Source: an uncultured Muribaculaceae bacterium (GTDB taxonomy: Bacteria > Bacteroidota > Bacteroidia > Bacteroidales > Muribaculaceae). Taken from it: a stretch of 64,000 nt of DNA. The notes under the pieces were generated by a model. The model did not search any database. It was not told the DNA's origin and was given only the letters and a program-made list of their open reading frames with translations. The position numbers and the translations under genes were made by a program. Location: assembly GCA_905233845.1 (NCBI GenBank), contig CAJOFH010000001.1, positions 97,072-161,071 on the forward strand, given 5' to 3'. The first letter of the stretch is position 1, and the number at the start of each line of letters is the position of its first letter. This document shows, piece by piece, positions 8,465-16,638 of the stretch.

Positions 8465-8632
8465 ATGGCATACGTAATTAGTGACGATTGTGTAGCATGC
8501 GGAACTTGCATGGATATGTGTCCAACTGGCGCTATCAGCGAGGGTGACATCTATGTAATTGACCCCGACACTTGCATCAGCTGCGGTTCTTGCGCTGAGG
8601 CTTGCCCCAACGAGGCAATTAGCGAAGGCTAA
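8465..8632 (+). CDS. Small 2[4Fe-4S] ferredoxin
   Basis: A 55-residue clostridial-type ferredoxin. Two complete cluster motifs are present, CVACGTCMDMCP at residues 9-20 and CISCGSCAEACP at residues 37-48, each with the CxxCxxCxxxCP pattern that binds a [4Fe-4S] cluster. It would carry electrons at low potential for enzymes such as pyruvate:ferredoxin oxidoreductase; the partner is not shown by the context. It sits alone between a consensus promoter and a strong terminator, suggesting an abundant single-gene transcript. Confidence 0.95.
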   Translation: MAYVISDDCVACGTCMDMCPTGAISEGDIYVIDPDTCISCGSCAEACPNEAISEG

Positions 8633-8661
8633 TTCACTACAAGTGTAATAACCTGAAAACG

Positions 8662-8700
8662 GCATCATGTCTTACAAAAGACGTGATGCTGAATTTTTTT
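8662..8700 (+). terminator. Strong terminator after the ferredoxin gene
   Basis: A 12-bp stem (GCATCATGTCTT at 8662-8673, AAGACGTGATGC at 8678-8689, one G-T pair) with an ACAA loop, followed by a run of T to 8700. Confidence 0.85.
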
Positions 8701-8754
8701 GTGAAATATCGTTTAAAAAGTAGCAAAAAATTAGTGTAAACGAGAAAAAATTAC

Positions 8755-8762
8755 TATCTTTG
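8755..8762 (+). promoter_or_regulatory. -7 element of the clpPX promoter
   Basis: TATCTTTG at 8755-8762 matches TAnnTTTG; a weak TTAG lies 20 bases upstream. It overlaps an in-frame TTG at 8760, so that TTG cannot be the clpP start and the ATG at 8793 is preferred. Confidence 0.6.
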
Positions 8763-8792
8763 AAAATAAAAACATCAAAAACACTTTATGAT

Positions 8793-9467
8793 ATGAACAA
8801 AGATTTTCGAAATTTTGCAGTGAACCATTTGGGTATGAATGGTTTAACTTTTGACCAAACAGCTCAATCAATGATTGAGAGCAGTTATATCTCACCAACC
8901 ATTATTGAGGAGCGCAAGCTTAACGTTGCTCAGATGGACGTTTTCTCTCGCTTGATGATGGATCGCATTATCTTCCTGGGCACACAAATCGATGATTATA
9001 CTGCTAATGTTATACAAGCGCAGTTGCTTTACCTTGACAGTGCCGACCCAGGAAAAGATGTCTCGATTTATATTAATTCCCCTGGTGGCTCAGTGTATGC
9101 TGGGCTTGGAATTTATGATACCATGCAGTATATACAAAGCGATGTGACCACCATTTGTACAGGAATGGCCGCTTCTATGGCTGCTATCCTTCTTGTGGCT
9201 GGTGAGAAAGGCAAGCGCTACGCTCTCAAGCATAGCCGCGTAATGATCCATCAGCCCATGGGTGGCATACAAGGTCAAGCATCGGATATTGAGATTACTG
9301 CTCGCGAGATTCAGAAACTCAAGGAGGAGCTTTATAAAATTATCTCTACTCATTCTGGCCAACCCTATGACAAGGTGTATACCGACAGTGACCGCGACTA
9401 CTGGATGACCTCGAATGAGGCTTTGGAATATGGTATGATTGACAAAGTTCTCGAGAAGGCAAAATAA
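8793..9467 (+). CDS. clpP: ATP-dependent Clp protease proteolytic subunit ClpP
   Basis: Serine protease subunit that forms the double-heptamer chamber fed by ClpX. The catalytic serine is in [13 protein letters not shown] and the histidine in [12 protein letters not shown]; the oxyanion-hole region [11 protein letters not shown] is present. From ATG 8793 the protein is 224 residues, near the usual 195-210 plus a short propeptide-like N-terminus. The frame is open further upstream to a TTG at 8760, but this overlaps the promoter -7 element. clpX follows after 5 bases, so the two subunits are made from one transcript. No trigger factor gene precedes it. Confidence 0.96.
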   Translation: MNKDFRNFAVNHLGMNGLTFDQTAQSMIESSYISPTIIEERKLNVAQMDVFSRLMMDRIIFLGTQIDDYTANVIQAQLLYLDSADPGKDVSIYINSPGGSVYAGLGIYDTMQYIQSDVTTICTGMAASMAAILLVAGEKGKRYALKHSRVMIHQPMGGIQGQASDIEITAREIQKLKEELYKIISTHSGQPYDKVYTDSDRDYWMTSNEALEYGMIDKVLEKAK

Positions 9468-9472
9468 TTTTT

Positions 9473-10708
9473 ATGGCTAATCGAGGAACAACGAGATGCG
9501 ACTTCTGCGGTCGCAGCCAAAGGGAGGTGAACTTGCTCATTCCTGGAATTAATGGCTACATTTGTGACGAGTGTGCCGAGAAGGCCAGCCAATTAGTCCA
9601 TGAATATTTGGGCAAGGTTAATGACACTTTGCTAAGCGATCTGGATTTTAAGGAATTGCCTAAACCTGTAGAGATAAAAGAGTATCTTGACCAGTATGTG
9701 ATAGGTCAGGAGAACGCAAAGAAGTATCTCTCGGTTGCAGTCTACAACCATTACAAACGTCTCTCGCAAAATAAGGACGATATTGATATTGAGAAGTCAA
9801 ATATCATAATTGTTGGTCCCACTGGCACAGGCAAGACATTGCTGGCTAAAACTATAGCTAAATTGCTCAAAGTGCCATTTGCAATAGTCGATGCTACTGT
9901 CTTGACCGAGGCGGGATATGTAGGTGAAGACATTGAGAGTCTGTTGGTGCGCCTTCTGCAGGCGTGCGACTACAATGTTAAGGAGGCTGAGCGAGGCATA
10001 GTCTTCATTGACGAGATAGACAAGATTGCACGCAAGAGCGATAATCCGTCAATTACTCGTGACGTGAGTGGTGAAGGTGTGCAGCAAGGACTTCTCAAGC
10101 TTCTAGAAGGTTCGATAGTAAATGTGCCACCTCAAGGTGGACGCAAGCATCCTGAACAGAAGATGATTCCAGTCGACACAAAGAACATATTATTCATTTG
10201 TGGTGGAGCTTTTGAGGGAATAGAACGCAAAATTGCCATGCGTCTCAACACACAGGTTGTGGGTTATGGTGCCAGCAACCATGTGAGCAAGGCCGATCGT
10301 GAGAAATTGCTTCATTTTGTTGCGCCACAAGACCTTCGTTCCTATGGACTCATCCCTGAGATTATTGGCCGTTTGCCTGTAGTCACAAATTTGGAACCAC
10401 TTGATCGTGATGCATTGAGGCGAATTCTTGTTGAGCCCAAGAATGCAATAGTGAAACAATATGAGAAGCTAATGTCAATGGATGAGATTAAATTCTCCAT
10501 CCATGACGATGCGCTCGACTACATTGTAGACAAGGCGATAGAATACAAACTTGGTGCTCGTGGTCTACGCTCTATTTTTGAGACGATAATGATGGAAGCT
10601 ATGTACAGCTTGCCTTCGTTAAAGAAGAAAAAATTTGAGCTCACTCTCGAATATGCTCAACAGCAGCTTGAGAGTTCAAATTTTGCTGCAATATCAGCTG
10701 CAATGTAA
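9473..10708 (+). CDS. clpX: Clp protease ATP-binding subunit ClpX
   Basis: AAA+ unfoldase that recognises tagged or damaged substrates and threads them into ClpP. The N-terminal C4 zinc finger is visible (CDFCGRSQ, about residue 9, and CDEC, about residue 34). Walker A is [13 protein letters not shown] (about residue 115), Walker [12 protein letters not shown] (about residue 180). The pore loop GYVGEDI, the [19 protein letters not shown] segment and the ClpP-binding loop region are intact. The length of 411 residues is normal. It lies 5 bases after clpP and 80 bases before a recQ gene, an order common in Bacteroidales. Confidence 0.97.
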   Translation: MANRGTTRCDFCGRSQREVNLLIPGINGYICDECAEKASQLVHEYLGKVNDTLLSDLDFKELPKPVEIKEYLDQYVIGQENAKKYLSVAVYNHYKRLSQNKDDIDIEKSNIIIVGPTGTGKTLLAKTIAKLLKVPFAIVDATVLTEAGYVGEDIESLLVRLLQACDYNVKEAERGIVFIDEIDKIARKSDNPSITRDVSGEGVQQGLLKLLEGSIVNVPPQGGRKHPEQKMIPVDTKNILFICGGAFEGIERKIAMRLNTQVVGYGASNHVSKADREKLLHFVAPQDLRSYGLIPEIIGRLPVVTNLEPLDRDALRRILVEPKNAIVKQYEKLMSMDEIKFSIHDDALDYIVDKAIEYKLGARGLRSIFETIMMEAMYSLPSLKKKKFELTLEYAQQQLESSNFAAISAAM

Positions 10709-10788
10709 AAAAACTACAATAAGTTTTACCAATTAATATTTTTTTCTTATATTTGTCAATCAATTTGTAACAACAAAACCTTAAGACT

Positions 10789-12963
10789 ATGGCAGACAAA
10801 GAACGACTGGTGTCGACACTGAAAAAATATTTTGGTTTTGACACCTTTAAAGGCCAACAAGAGAGAATCATGTTGAGCCTTATTGAAGAGCATGACACAT
10901 TTGTGTTAATGCCCACGGGTGGCGGGAAATCATTGTGTTATCAGCTTCCGTCGCTGCTGATGGATGGCACTGCTATAGTCATTTCTCCACTTATCTCGTT
11001 GATGAAGAATCAGGTTGATGCCATGAGAAATTTCAGCGACGAAGATGGTATTGCCCATTTCCTTAATTCTTCGCTTAATAAGCAAGCTATCGATCAAGTA
11101 AAAGAGGATATATTGGCAGGGAAAACAAAGCTCCTTTATGTCGCACCTGAGTCGTTGACCAAAGAAGAGAATCTTGAGTTTTTCAAGAGCGTGAAGATTT
11201 CGTTCTATGCTATCGATGAAGCTCATTGCATATCGGAATGGGGGCACGATTTTAGGCCTGAATACCGTCGCATTAGGCATTTCATCAATGAGATAGGTGT
11301 TCGCCCAATAATAGCTTTGACCGCCACAGCCACTTCTAAGGTACAGCACGATATCCAAAAGAACCTTGGAATCATGGACGCCAATGTTTTCAAGTCGTCA
11401 TTCAACCGCACCAATCTTTATTATGAGGTGAGACCGAAGACTAAGGACGTAGATAAAGATATCATAAAGTATGTCAAGTCAATGCCTGGGAAGTCAGGAA
11501 TTATCTATTGCCTAAGCCGAAAGAAAGTAGAGGAGTTGGCTACTACATTAAGGGTTAACGATATCAAGGCTCTTGCTTATCATGCTGGAATGGACAGTGC
11601 TACTCGCTCGGCCAACCAAGATGCTTTCCTACTTGAAGATGTTGATGTTATTGTGGCAACAATAGCTTTTGGTATGGGTATTGATAAGCCCGATGTGAGG
11701 TTTGTGATTCACTATGATATTCCCAAGAGTCTGGAGGGGTATTACCAGGAAACTGGACGCGCCGGACGTGATGGTGGTGAGGGGCAGTGCATTACTTTCT
11801 ATGCACAGAAAGATCTTGACAAGCTACGTAAGTTCATGCAAGGAAAACCTGTTGCTGAGCAAGAAATTGGCAAGCAACTGCTTGCTGAGACTGCCTCCTA
11901 TGCCGAGACATCGGTTTGTCGCCGCAAAACGTTGCTTCACTACTTTGGAGAAGAATATCCCGAGGACAACTGCCACAACTGCGACAACTGCTTGCATCCT
12001 CGCAAGCGTATAGAGGCTCGTAATGAACTGTGTGATGCGATTGAGACTATCTTGATGCTCAAAGAGAAGTTCAAGGCCGACCATGTGGTGGCTGTTATGG
12101 TAGGAGAGGGCACTACCGAGGTAAAATCTTATTTGCACCACAAACTCGAAATGTTTGGATGCCAAAAGGAGAAGTCTCCCAAGTTCTTGAACGCCGTCAT
12201 TTCTCAGGGAATAATTGCAGGCTATATTGATCGTGACATAGAGAATTATGGGTTGCTTAAGGTAACCAAGCGAGGAAAGGAATTCCTTGAGAATCCAGTT
12301 TCGTTTATGGTTGTCGAGGATCGAGATTTTAACAATGCTGAGGATGATGAGATGCGCAGCGGTTCGGGTGCTCTTGATGGCGAGTTGTTCAGTATCTTAA
12401 AAAGCCTGCGAAAGAAGACTGCGTCAAAACTTCAGTTGCCTCCTTACGTTATCTTCCAAGACCCATCACTTGAAGCTATGGCTACAACATATCCAATCAC
12501 TATGGAGGAGTTGCAGAACATACCAGGCGTAGGTGCAGGGAAGGCGAAACGTTATGGTGCTGAATTCCTGGATATTATTAAAAAGCATGTAGAGGAGAAC
12601 GAGATTATTCGTCCCGAAGACATGAGGGTGAGGACTGTGGCAAACAAGAGCAAGCTTAAAATATCTCTTATTCAAAGTATAGACCGCAAGGTGCCACTTG
12701 ATGACTTAGCAGCATCTCGCGGGTTAGAGTTTAACAAGATGCTTGATGAGATTGAGGCAATAGTCTATTCTGGGACTCGCATTAATATCGATTATTACAT
12801 TAGAGATATAATGGATGAAGAGCATTTGGAGGACATCTATGAATATTTCAAGGAAAGTGACACCGACCGACTGAGCATAGCTATGGAGGAACTCGGCGAT
12901 GAGTATACTGAGGAAGAGATACGGCTTGTGAGAATCAAGTTCTTGAGTGAATTGGCCAATTAG
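10789..12963 (+). CDS. recQ: ATP-dependent DNA helicase RecQ (long form with HRDC)
   Basis: 3' to 5' helicase of recombination and repair. Walker A is MPTGGGKSLCYQLP (about residue 44), the DEAH box YAIDEAHCISEWGHDFRPEY (about residue 143), and the second RecA domain carries IAFGMGIDKPDVRF and QETGRAGRDGGEG. The zinc-binding cysteines are in SVCRRK and NCHNCDNC (about residues 375-405), followed by the RQC winged helix. An HRDC domain lies at about residues 535-610 (LPPYVIFQDPSLEAMA ... IPGVGAGKAKRYG), then a ~110-residue C-terminal extension rich in acidic residues. At 724 residues it is longer than E. coli RecQ (~610). It is the second RecQ paralogue here and follows clpPX; a weak -7 element (TATATTTG, 10748-10755) may give it its own transcription start. 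Confidence 0.95.
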   Translation: MADKERLVSTLKKYFGFDTFKGQQERIMLSLIEEHDTFVLMPTGGGKSLCYQLPSLLMDGTAIVISPLISLMKNQVDAMRNFSDEDGIAHFLNSSLNKQAIDQVKEDILAGKTKLLYVAPESLTKEENLEFFKSVKISFYAIDEAHCISEWGHDFRPEYRRIRHFINEIGVRPIIALTATATSKVQHDIQKNLGIMDANVFKSSFNRTNLYYEVRPKTKDVDKDIIKYVKSMPGKSGIIYCLSRKKVEELATTLRVNDIKALAYHAGMDSATRSANQDAFLLEDVDVIVATIAFGMGIDKPDVRFVIHYDIPKSLEGYYQETGRAGRDGGEGQCITFYAQKDLDKLRKFMQGKPVAEQEIGKQLLAETASYAETSVCRRKTLLHYFGEEYPEDNCHNCDNCLHPRKRIEARNELCDAIETILMLKEKFKADHVVAVMVGEGTTEVKSYLHHKLEMFGCQKEKSPKFLNAVISQGIIAGYIDRDIENYGLLKVTKRGKEFLENPVSFMVVEDRDFNNAEDDEMRSGSGALDGELFSILKSLRKKTASKLQLPPYVIFQDPSLEAMATTYPITMEELQNIPGVGAGKAKRYGAEFLDIIKKHVEENEIIRPEDMRVRTVANKSKLKISLIQSIDRKVPLDDLAASRGLEFNKMLDEIEAIVYSGTRINIDYYIRDIMDEEHLEDIYEYFKESDTDRLSIAMEELGDEYTEEEIRLVRIKFLSELAN

Positions 12964-12975
12964 TCGTATGGCTCG

Positions 12976-13024
12976 TTCGTTATCACCGATTGACTCTTTG
13001 ATTTAACGAATTTTAATTAATTGT
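12976..13024 (+). terminator. Possible terminator after recQ
   Basis: TTCGTTA at 12976-12982 pairs with TAACGAA at 13014-13020 across a long loop, followed by TTTT. Short stem and large loop, so only a candidate. Confidence 0.3.
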
Positions 13025-13099
13025 TTATACTTTCATTTTTATTTTTACGTTATAAAATTTGTATTGTAATAAAAAGAAATAACAAATTTTATTATATCT

Positions 13100-15055
13100 A
13101 TGAAACTTAAAGTTTTATTTTGCGGTTTAGTATTTGCAGGAATCGCTGCTGTTACTTATGCTGCTATTGACCCAGTGTTGATGAAAATCAACAATAAAGA
13201 TATTAAGGTGTCGGAGTTTGAGTATCTTTATAAGAAGAATCTGGAGCAGCAAGTTAACAAAGAGAGTATTGATGAGTATGTTGACAGGTTTGTAAATTAT
13301 AAGCTCAAGGTTGCCGAAGCCGAGAGGCTTGGATATGATACCTTGCCACGCATTATCACAGAGCTTGATGGATATAAGAACGACATGCTGTCTCCTTTCC
13401 TAACCGACTCTGAACTGCAAGAACAACTTGTGAATGAGGCTTACCAACGAAAGACTAAGGACTTGAATGTGAGCCATATTATGATCTCTCGTGGCAAAAC
13501 TAAAGCCGAAGAGGTCAAACAAATTGCTATGATGGACAGCATTCGCAATTGTATTCTTAATGGAGAGAACTTTAACGACTTGGTGATGAAATATTCCATC
13601 GACCAATCAAAATTAAAGAATAAAGGTGAATATGGTTTCATTGGAAGTGGCATGTTCCCTTACGCTTTTGAGTATGCTGTTTACAACACACCAGTGGGTG
13701 AATTGTCTAAGCCCTTCTTGACCGATTATGGAGTACATATGGTAAGGGTGAATGATGTGAGGGAAAACGATGGCCAAGTCGAAGTAGCTCATATTATGAG
13801 AGGCTTCCCTCGTGGCAATGTGACAGATAGCATGAAAATAGTCATAAAGGCTCAAATAGACTCAATTTATGGTTGCATATTAAATGGCGAGAATTTTGAG
13901 GAGCTTGCCAAGAAGTTTTCACAAGATCGAGGCTCGGCTAAAAATGGCGGCAAATTACCATTATTTGCTCGTGGTCGTATGGTGAAACCCTTTGACGACA
14001 TTGCTTTCAGCCTTGCCGATGGTGAGATTTCTGAACCCTTTGAGACCCAATTTGGTTATCACATTGTGAAGAAGTATTGTCACAAACCATTGGGAAGCTT
14101 GGGCGATTGTCGTGCCGAAATTGAGCAACAAATGAAAAACGATGAGCGTTCCTTAATGCCCATGGAGAGCAAGGTAAAGCAGATAATGAAGGAGCAGAAT
14201 TTTCAGAAGAATGAAAATCTGAATGACTACTTGATTAATGAGCTTAATACTCATGGCCGATATGACTCCACTTTCGTTACTGATGTAGTTGCAAAATCGG
14301 ATTTCACTTTGTTTACCTTTGACAAGAACCAAAAAGCTACATTGTCGGAGATGACAAAGATGCTTAACACAAAGGCAAAATATGCTAATAACGAGATAGC
14401 TGCTGCCGAGATTGTGGGTAACGTTGACCGTCTTGCAAAACAAAAAATAGTGAAATACTATGCTGACAATCTTTTCGACCTTAACTCGGACTATCGTAAT
14501 CTAATGAATGAGTATCGTGATGGCACTCTTCTCTTTGAGGTTATGAACACCGAGGTGTGGAACAAAGCTAAAAGTGATGATAAGGCTTTAGCTCAACGCT
14601 TTAATGAGAATCCTACTAAGTATCGCTGGGATGCTCCTCACTTTAAGGGAATTATGATTTGTGCCAAGAACGACTCAGTGCTTGATGAGGCCATGAATTA
14701 TTATTATACCATTAATTCATCTCCCGAAGACACTATTACTACAGCGCTCAATAAGAAATTTGGTCGTAATATCAAGATGGTGCGTGTTGTTTCCAAGCAA
14801 GGAGAGAACGAGATGGTCGACTACATTGCTTTTGGTGGCAAGAATGTGCCATCGACTTATGCTGGTTATCCCGTCTATCGCACTCTGATGGGTAGGATTA
14901 TTTCTCAGCCCGAAGAGTTGTCGGATGTGAGAGGCTTAGTTTCGTCTGATTATCAAGATGCGTTGGAACAGCAATGGGTTGAGGACCTTCACAAGCGCTA
15001 TAAAGTGAAGATTGACAAAAAAGTGCTTAAGCAATTAAAGGCGAAATATAAATAA
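13100..15055 (+). CDS. Periplasmic parvulin-type peptidyl-prolyl isomerase (PpiC/SurA family)
   Basis: Exported folding factor for envelope proteins. A signal peptide covers residues ~1-22 ([19 protein letters not shown]). Two rotamase domains follow, one at about residues 120-220 ([12 protein letters not shown] ... [16 protein letters not shown]) and one at about 225-335 ([11 protein letters not shown] ... [19 protein letters not shown] ... FGYHIVKKY). The remaining ~300 residues have no recognised motif. The length of 651 residues suits the large PPIases found next to surA-ostA-mutL in Bacteroidales. It is followed by a terminator at 15075, so surA is probably transcribed separately. Substrates are likely outer-membrane proteins (inference). 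Confidence 0.88.
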   Translation: MKLKVLFCGLVFAGIAAVTYAAIDPVLMKINNKDIKVSEFEYLYKKNLEQQVNKESIDEYVDRFVNYKLKVAEAERLGYDTLPRIITELDGYKNDMLSPFLTDSELQEQLVNEAYQRKTKDLNVSHIMISRGKTKAEEVKQIAMMDSIRNCILNGENFNDLVMKYSIDQSKLKNKGEYGFIGSGMFPYAFEYAVYNTPVGELSKPFLTDYGVHMVRVNDVRENDGQVEVAHIMRGFPRGNVTDSMKIVIKAQIDSIYGCILNGENFEELAKKFSQDRGSAKNGGKLPLFARGRMVKPFDDIAFSLADGEISEPFETQFGYHIVKKYCHKPLGSLGDCRAEIEQQMKNDERSLMPMESKVKQIMKEQNFQKNENLNDYLINELNTHGRYDSTFVTDVVAKSDFTLFTFDKNQKATLSEMTKMLNTKAKYANNEIAAAEIVGNVDRLAKQKIVKYYADNLFDLNSDYRNLMNEYRDGTLLFEVMNTEVWNKAKSDDKALAQRFNENPTKYRWDAPHFKGIMICAKNDSVLDEAMNYYYTINSSPEDTITTALNKKFGRNIKMVRVVSKQGENEMVDYIAFGGKNVPSTYAGYPVYRTLMGRIISQPEELSDVRGLVSSDYQDALEQQWVEDLHKRYKVKIDKKVLKQLKAKYK

Positions 15056-15074
15056 CAAAATCAATCACACATAT

Positions 15075-15115
15075 AGCCTTGTTGCCTTCTTCTTGCGGGC
15101 ATCAAGGCTTTTTTT
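15075..15115 (+). terminator. Terminator after the first PPIase gene
   Basis: GCCTTG (15076-15081) pairs with CAAGGC (15103-15108), extended by TGCC/GGCA across one mismatch, followed by seven T residues. Confidence 0.75.
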
Positions 15116-15261
15116 GTAGATATACAAAATAATTAAATATAATTAATTGAAATAGATTTTGAGAACTCACAAAAAATCAAGAAATTTGCACTTTATTTAC
15201 AAATTAAGTTGTTAATAATTTATTCATCGTTGAAATAACGGAGAAAAAACAATATAACGAT

Positions 15262-16629
15262 ATGAGAATTAAAACTATTCTTTTCTGCTTGATGGCTATA
15301 ATGTCGTTAGGCATGAATGCACAGAACAATGTTGCCGAAGAGGTTGCTTGGGTTGTTGGTGACGAGCCAATTTTCAAGTCGGATATCGAGGAACAGTATC
15401 AGCAGGCTCTTTATGAGCGCATTAATATTGATGGCAACCCTTATTGTGTCATTCCTGAGCGTATGGCAGTTGAAAAACTCTTCCTTCATCAAGCAAAAAT
15501 TGACACAGTTGAAATCCCTAATTCTACAGTTGCGCAAAGCGTTGACTCTCGAATCAACTATTTAATCGTAAATCTGGGTTCTCGCGAGAAGGTGGAAGAA
15601 TATTTCCGAAAACCAATGCCAGAGCTTAGAAGCCAGTTGATGGATGTTGTGAGAGACCAGTACACTGTACAAGAAGTACAACGCAATCTTACTAAGAACA
15701 TAAAGGCAACTCCATCTGATGTTAGAAAGTATTTCAACTCGATCCCAAAAGATTCTTTACCCGTGATACCATTACAGGTTGAGGTAAAAATAATAACCAT
15801 TAATCCCGTTATTCCTCAGCAAGAGATTGACAATGTAAAGGCACGATTGAGAGAGTATAGCGAGAAGGTCAACAATGGTGAGAGCGAGTTCTCTACTTTG
15901 GCAATTCTTTATAGCGAGGATGGTTCATCAACCCATGGTGGAGAAGTGGGATTCAGAGGTCGTGCTGAATTGCTGCCTGAATATGCTACAGCTGCTTTCA
16001 ACCTAAGTGATACTAAACGAGTATCGAAAATTGTTGAGACCGAGGCCGGTTATCACATTATCCAATTGATTGAGAAACGTGGAGATCGTATTAACACACG
16101 TCATATACTGTTGCGTCCCAAGGTGGCGCAAAAAGATTTGGACGACGCTCAATTCAAACTTGATTCATTAAGAGTCAACATTTTGAACAAAGAGAAGGGA
16201 GTCACTTTTGAGCAAGCCGCTATGTATGTTTCACAGGATAAAGACTCAAAAAATAATAATGGCGTGATGCTAAATGCCAAAACCCACAGCAACCTTTTTG
16301 AGATGGAGGAACTGCCTTCGGAGGTGGCAAAGGTTGTGTCGACAATGCAGGTTGGTGAAATATCTTCTCCTTTTGTGATGATTAATAAAGCAACTAACCG
16401 TCAACAAGTAGCTATTGTGAAACTATCCAAACGAATAGATAGCCATCGCGCTGATTTTGCCGATGATTATCAAGTCCTTAAAGATATGTATGAAAATCAC
16501 AAGCGAGAGGAGATTCTCCTTAAATGGGTTGAAGAAAAACAAAAGTCTACCTATGTCTATATCGAAGAAGGGTGGAGAAATTGTGAGTTTAAGTACAAGT
16601 GGTTAAATTATAGCAATAACGACAAGTAA
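15262..16629 (+). CDS. SurA-like periplasmic chaperone / peptidyl-prolyl isomerase
   Basis: A 455-residue exported chaperone. It has a signal peptide (residues 1-20, ending SLGMNAQ), a SurA-type N-terminal helical segment (VAWVVGDEPIFKSDIEEQYQQAL), and two parvulin domains at about residues 170-275 (SEDGSSTHGGEVGFRGRAELLPEYATAAF ... GYHIIQLIEKRGD) and 280-385 (INTRHILLRPKV ...). In E. coli SurA escorts outer-membrane proteins to BAM, and the same role is inferred here. The next gene (ostA-like) starts 9 bases downstream, pointing to one operon for envelope assembly. Confidence 0.88.
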   Translation: MRIKTILFCLMAIMSLGMNAQNNVAEEVAWVVGDEPIFKSDIEEQYQQALYERINIDGNPYCVIPERMAVEKLFLHQAKIDTVEIPNSTVAQSVDSRINYLIVNLGSREKVEEYFRKPMPELRSQLMDVVRDQYTVQEVQRNLTKNIKATPSDVRKYFNSIPKDSLPVIPLQVEVKIITINPVIPQQEIDNVKARLREYSEKVNNGESEFSTLAILYSEDGSSTHGGEVGFRGRAELLPEYATAAFNLSDTKRVSKIVETEAGYHIIQLIEKRGDRINTRHILLRPKVAQKDLDDAQFKLDSLRVNILNKEKGVTFEQAAMYVSQDKDSKNNNGVMLNAKTHSNLFEMEELPSEVAKVVSTMQVGEISSPFVMINKATNRQQVAIVKLSKRIDSHRADFADDYQVLKDMYENHKREEILLKWVEEKQKSTYVYIEEGWRNCEFKYKWLNYSNNDK

Positions 16630-16638
16630 TAATTTGTA

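Noticed and set aside
8760..8792. TTG-initiated N-terminal extension of ClpP
   Set aside because: The TTG lies inside the promoter -7 element, so it would not be in the transcript.
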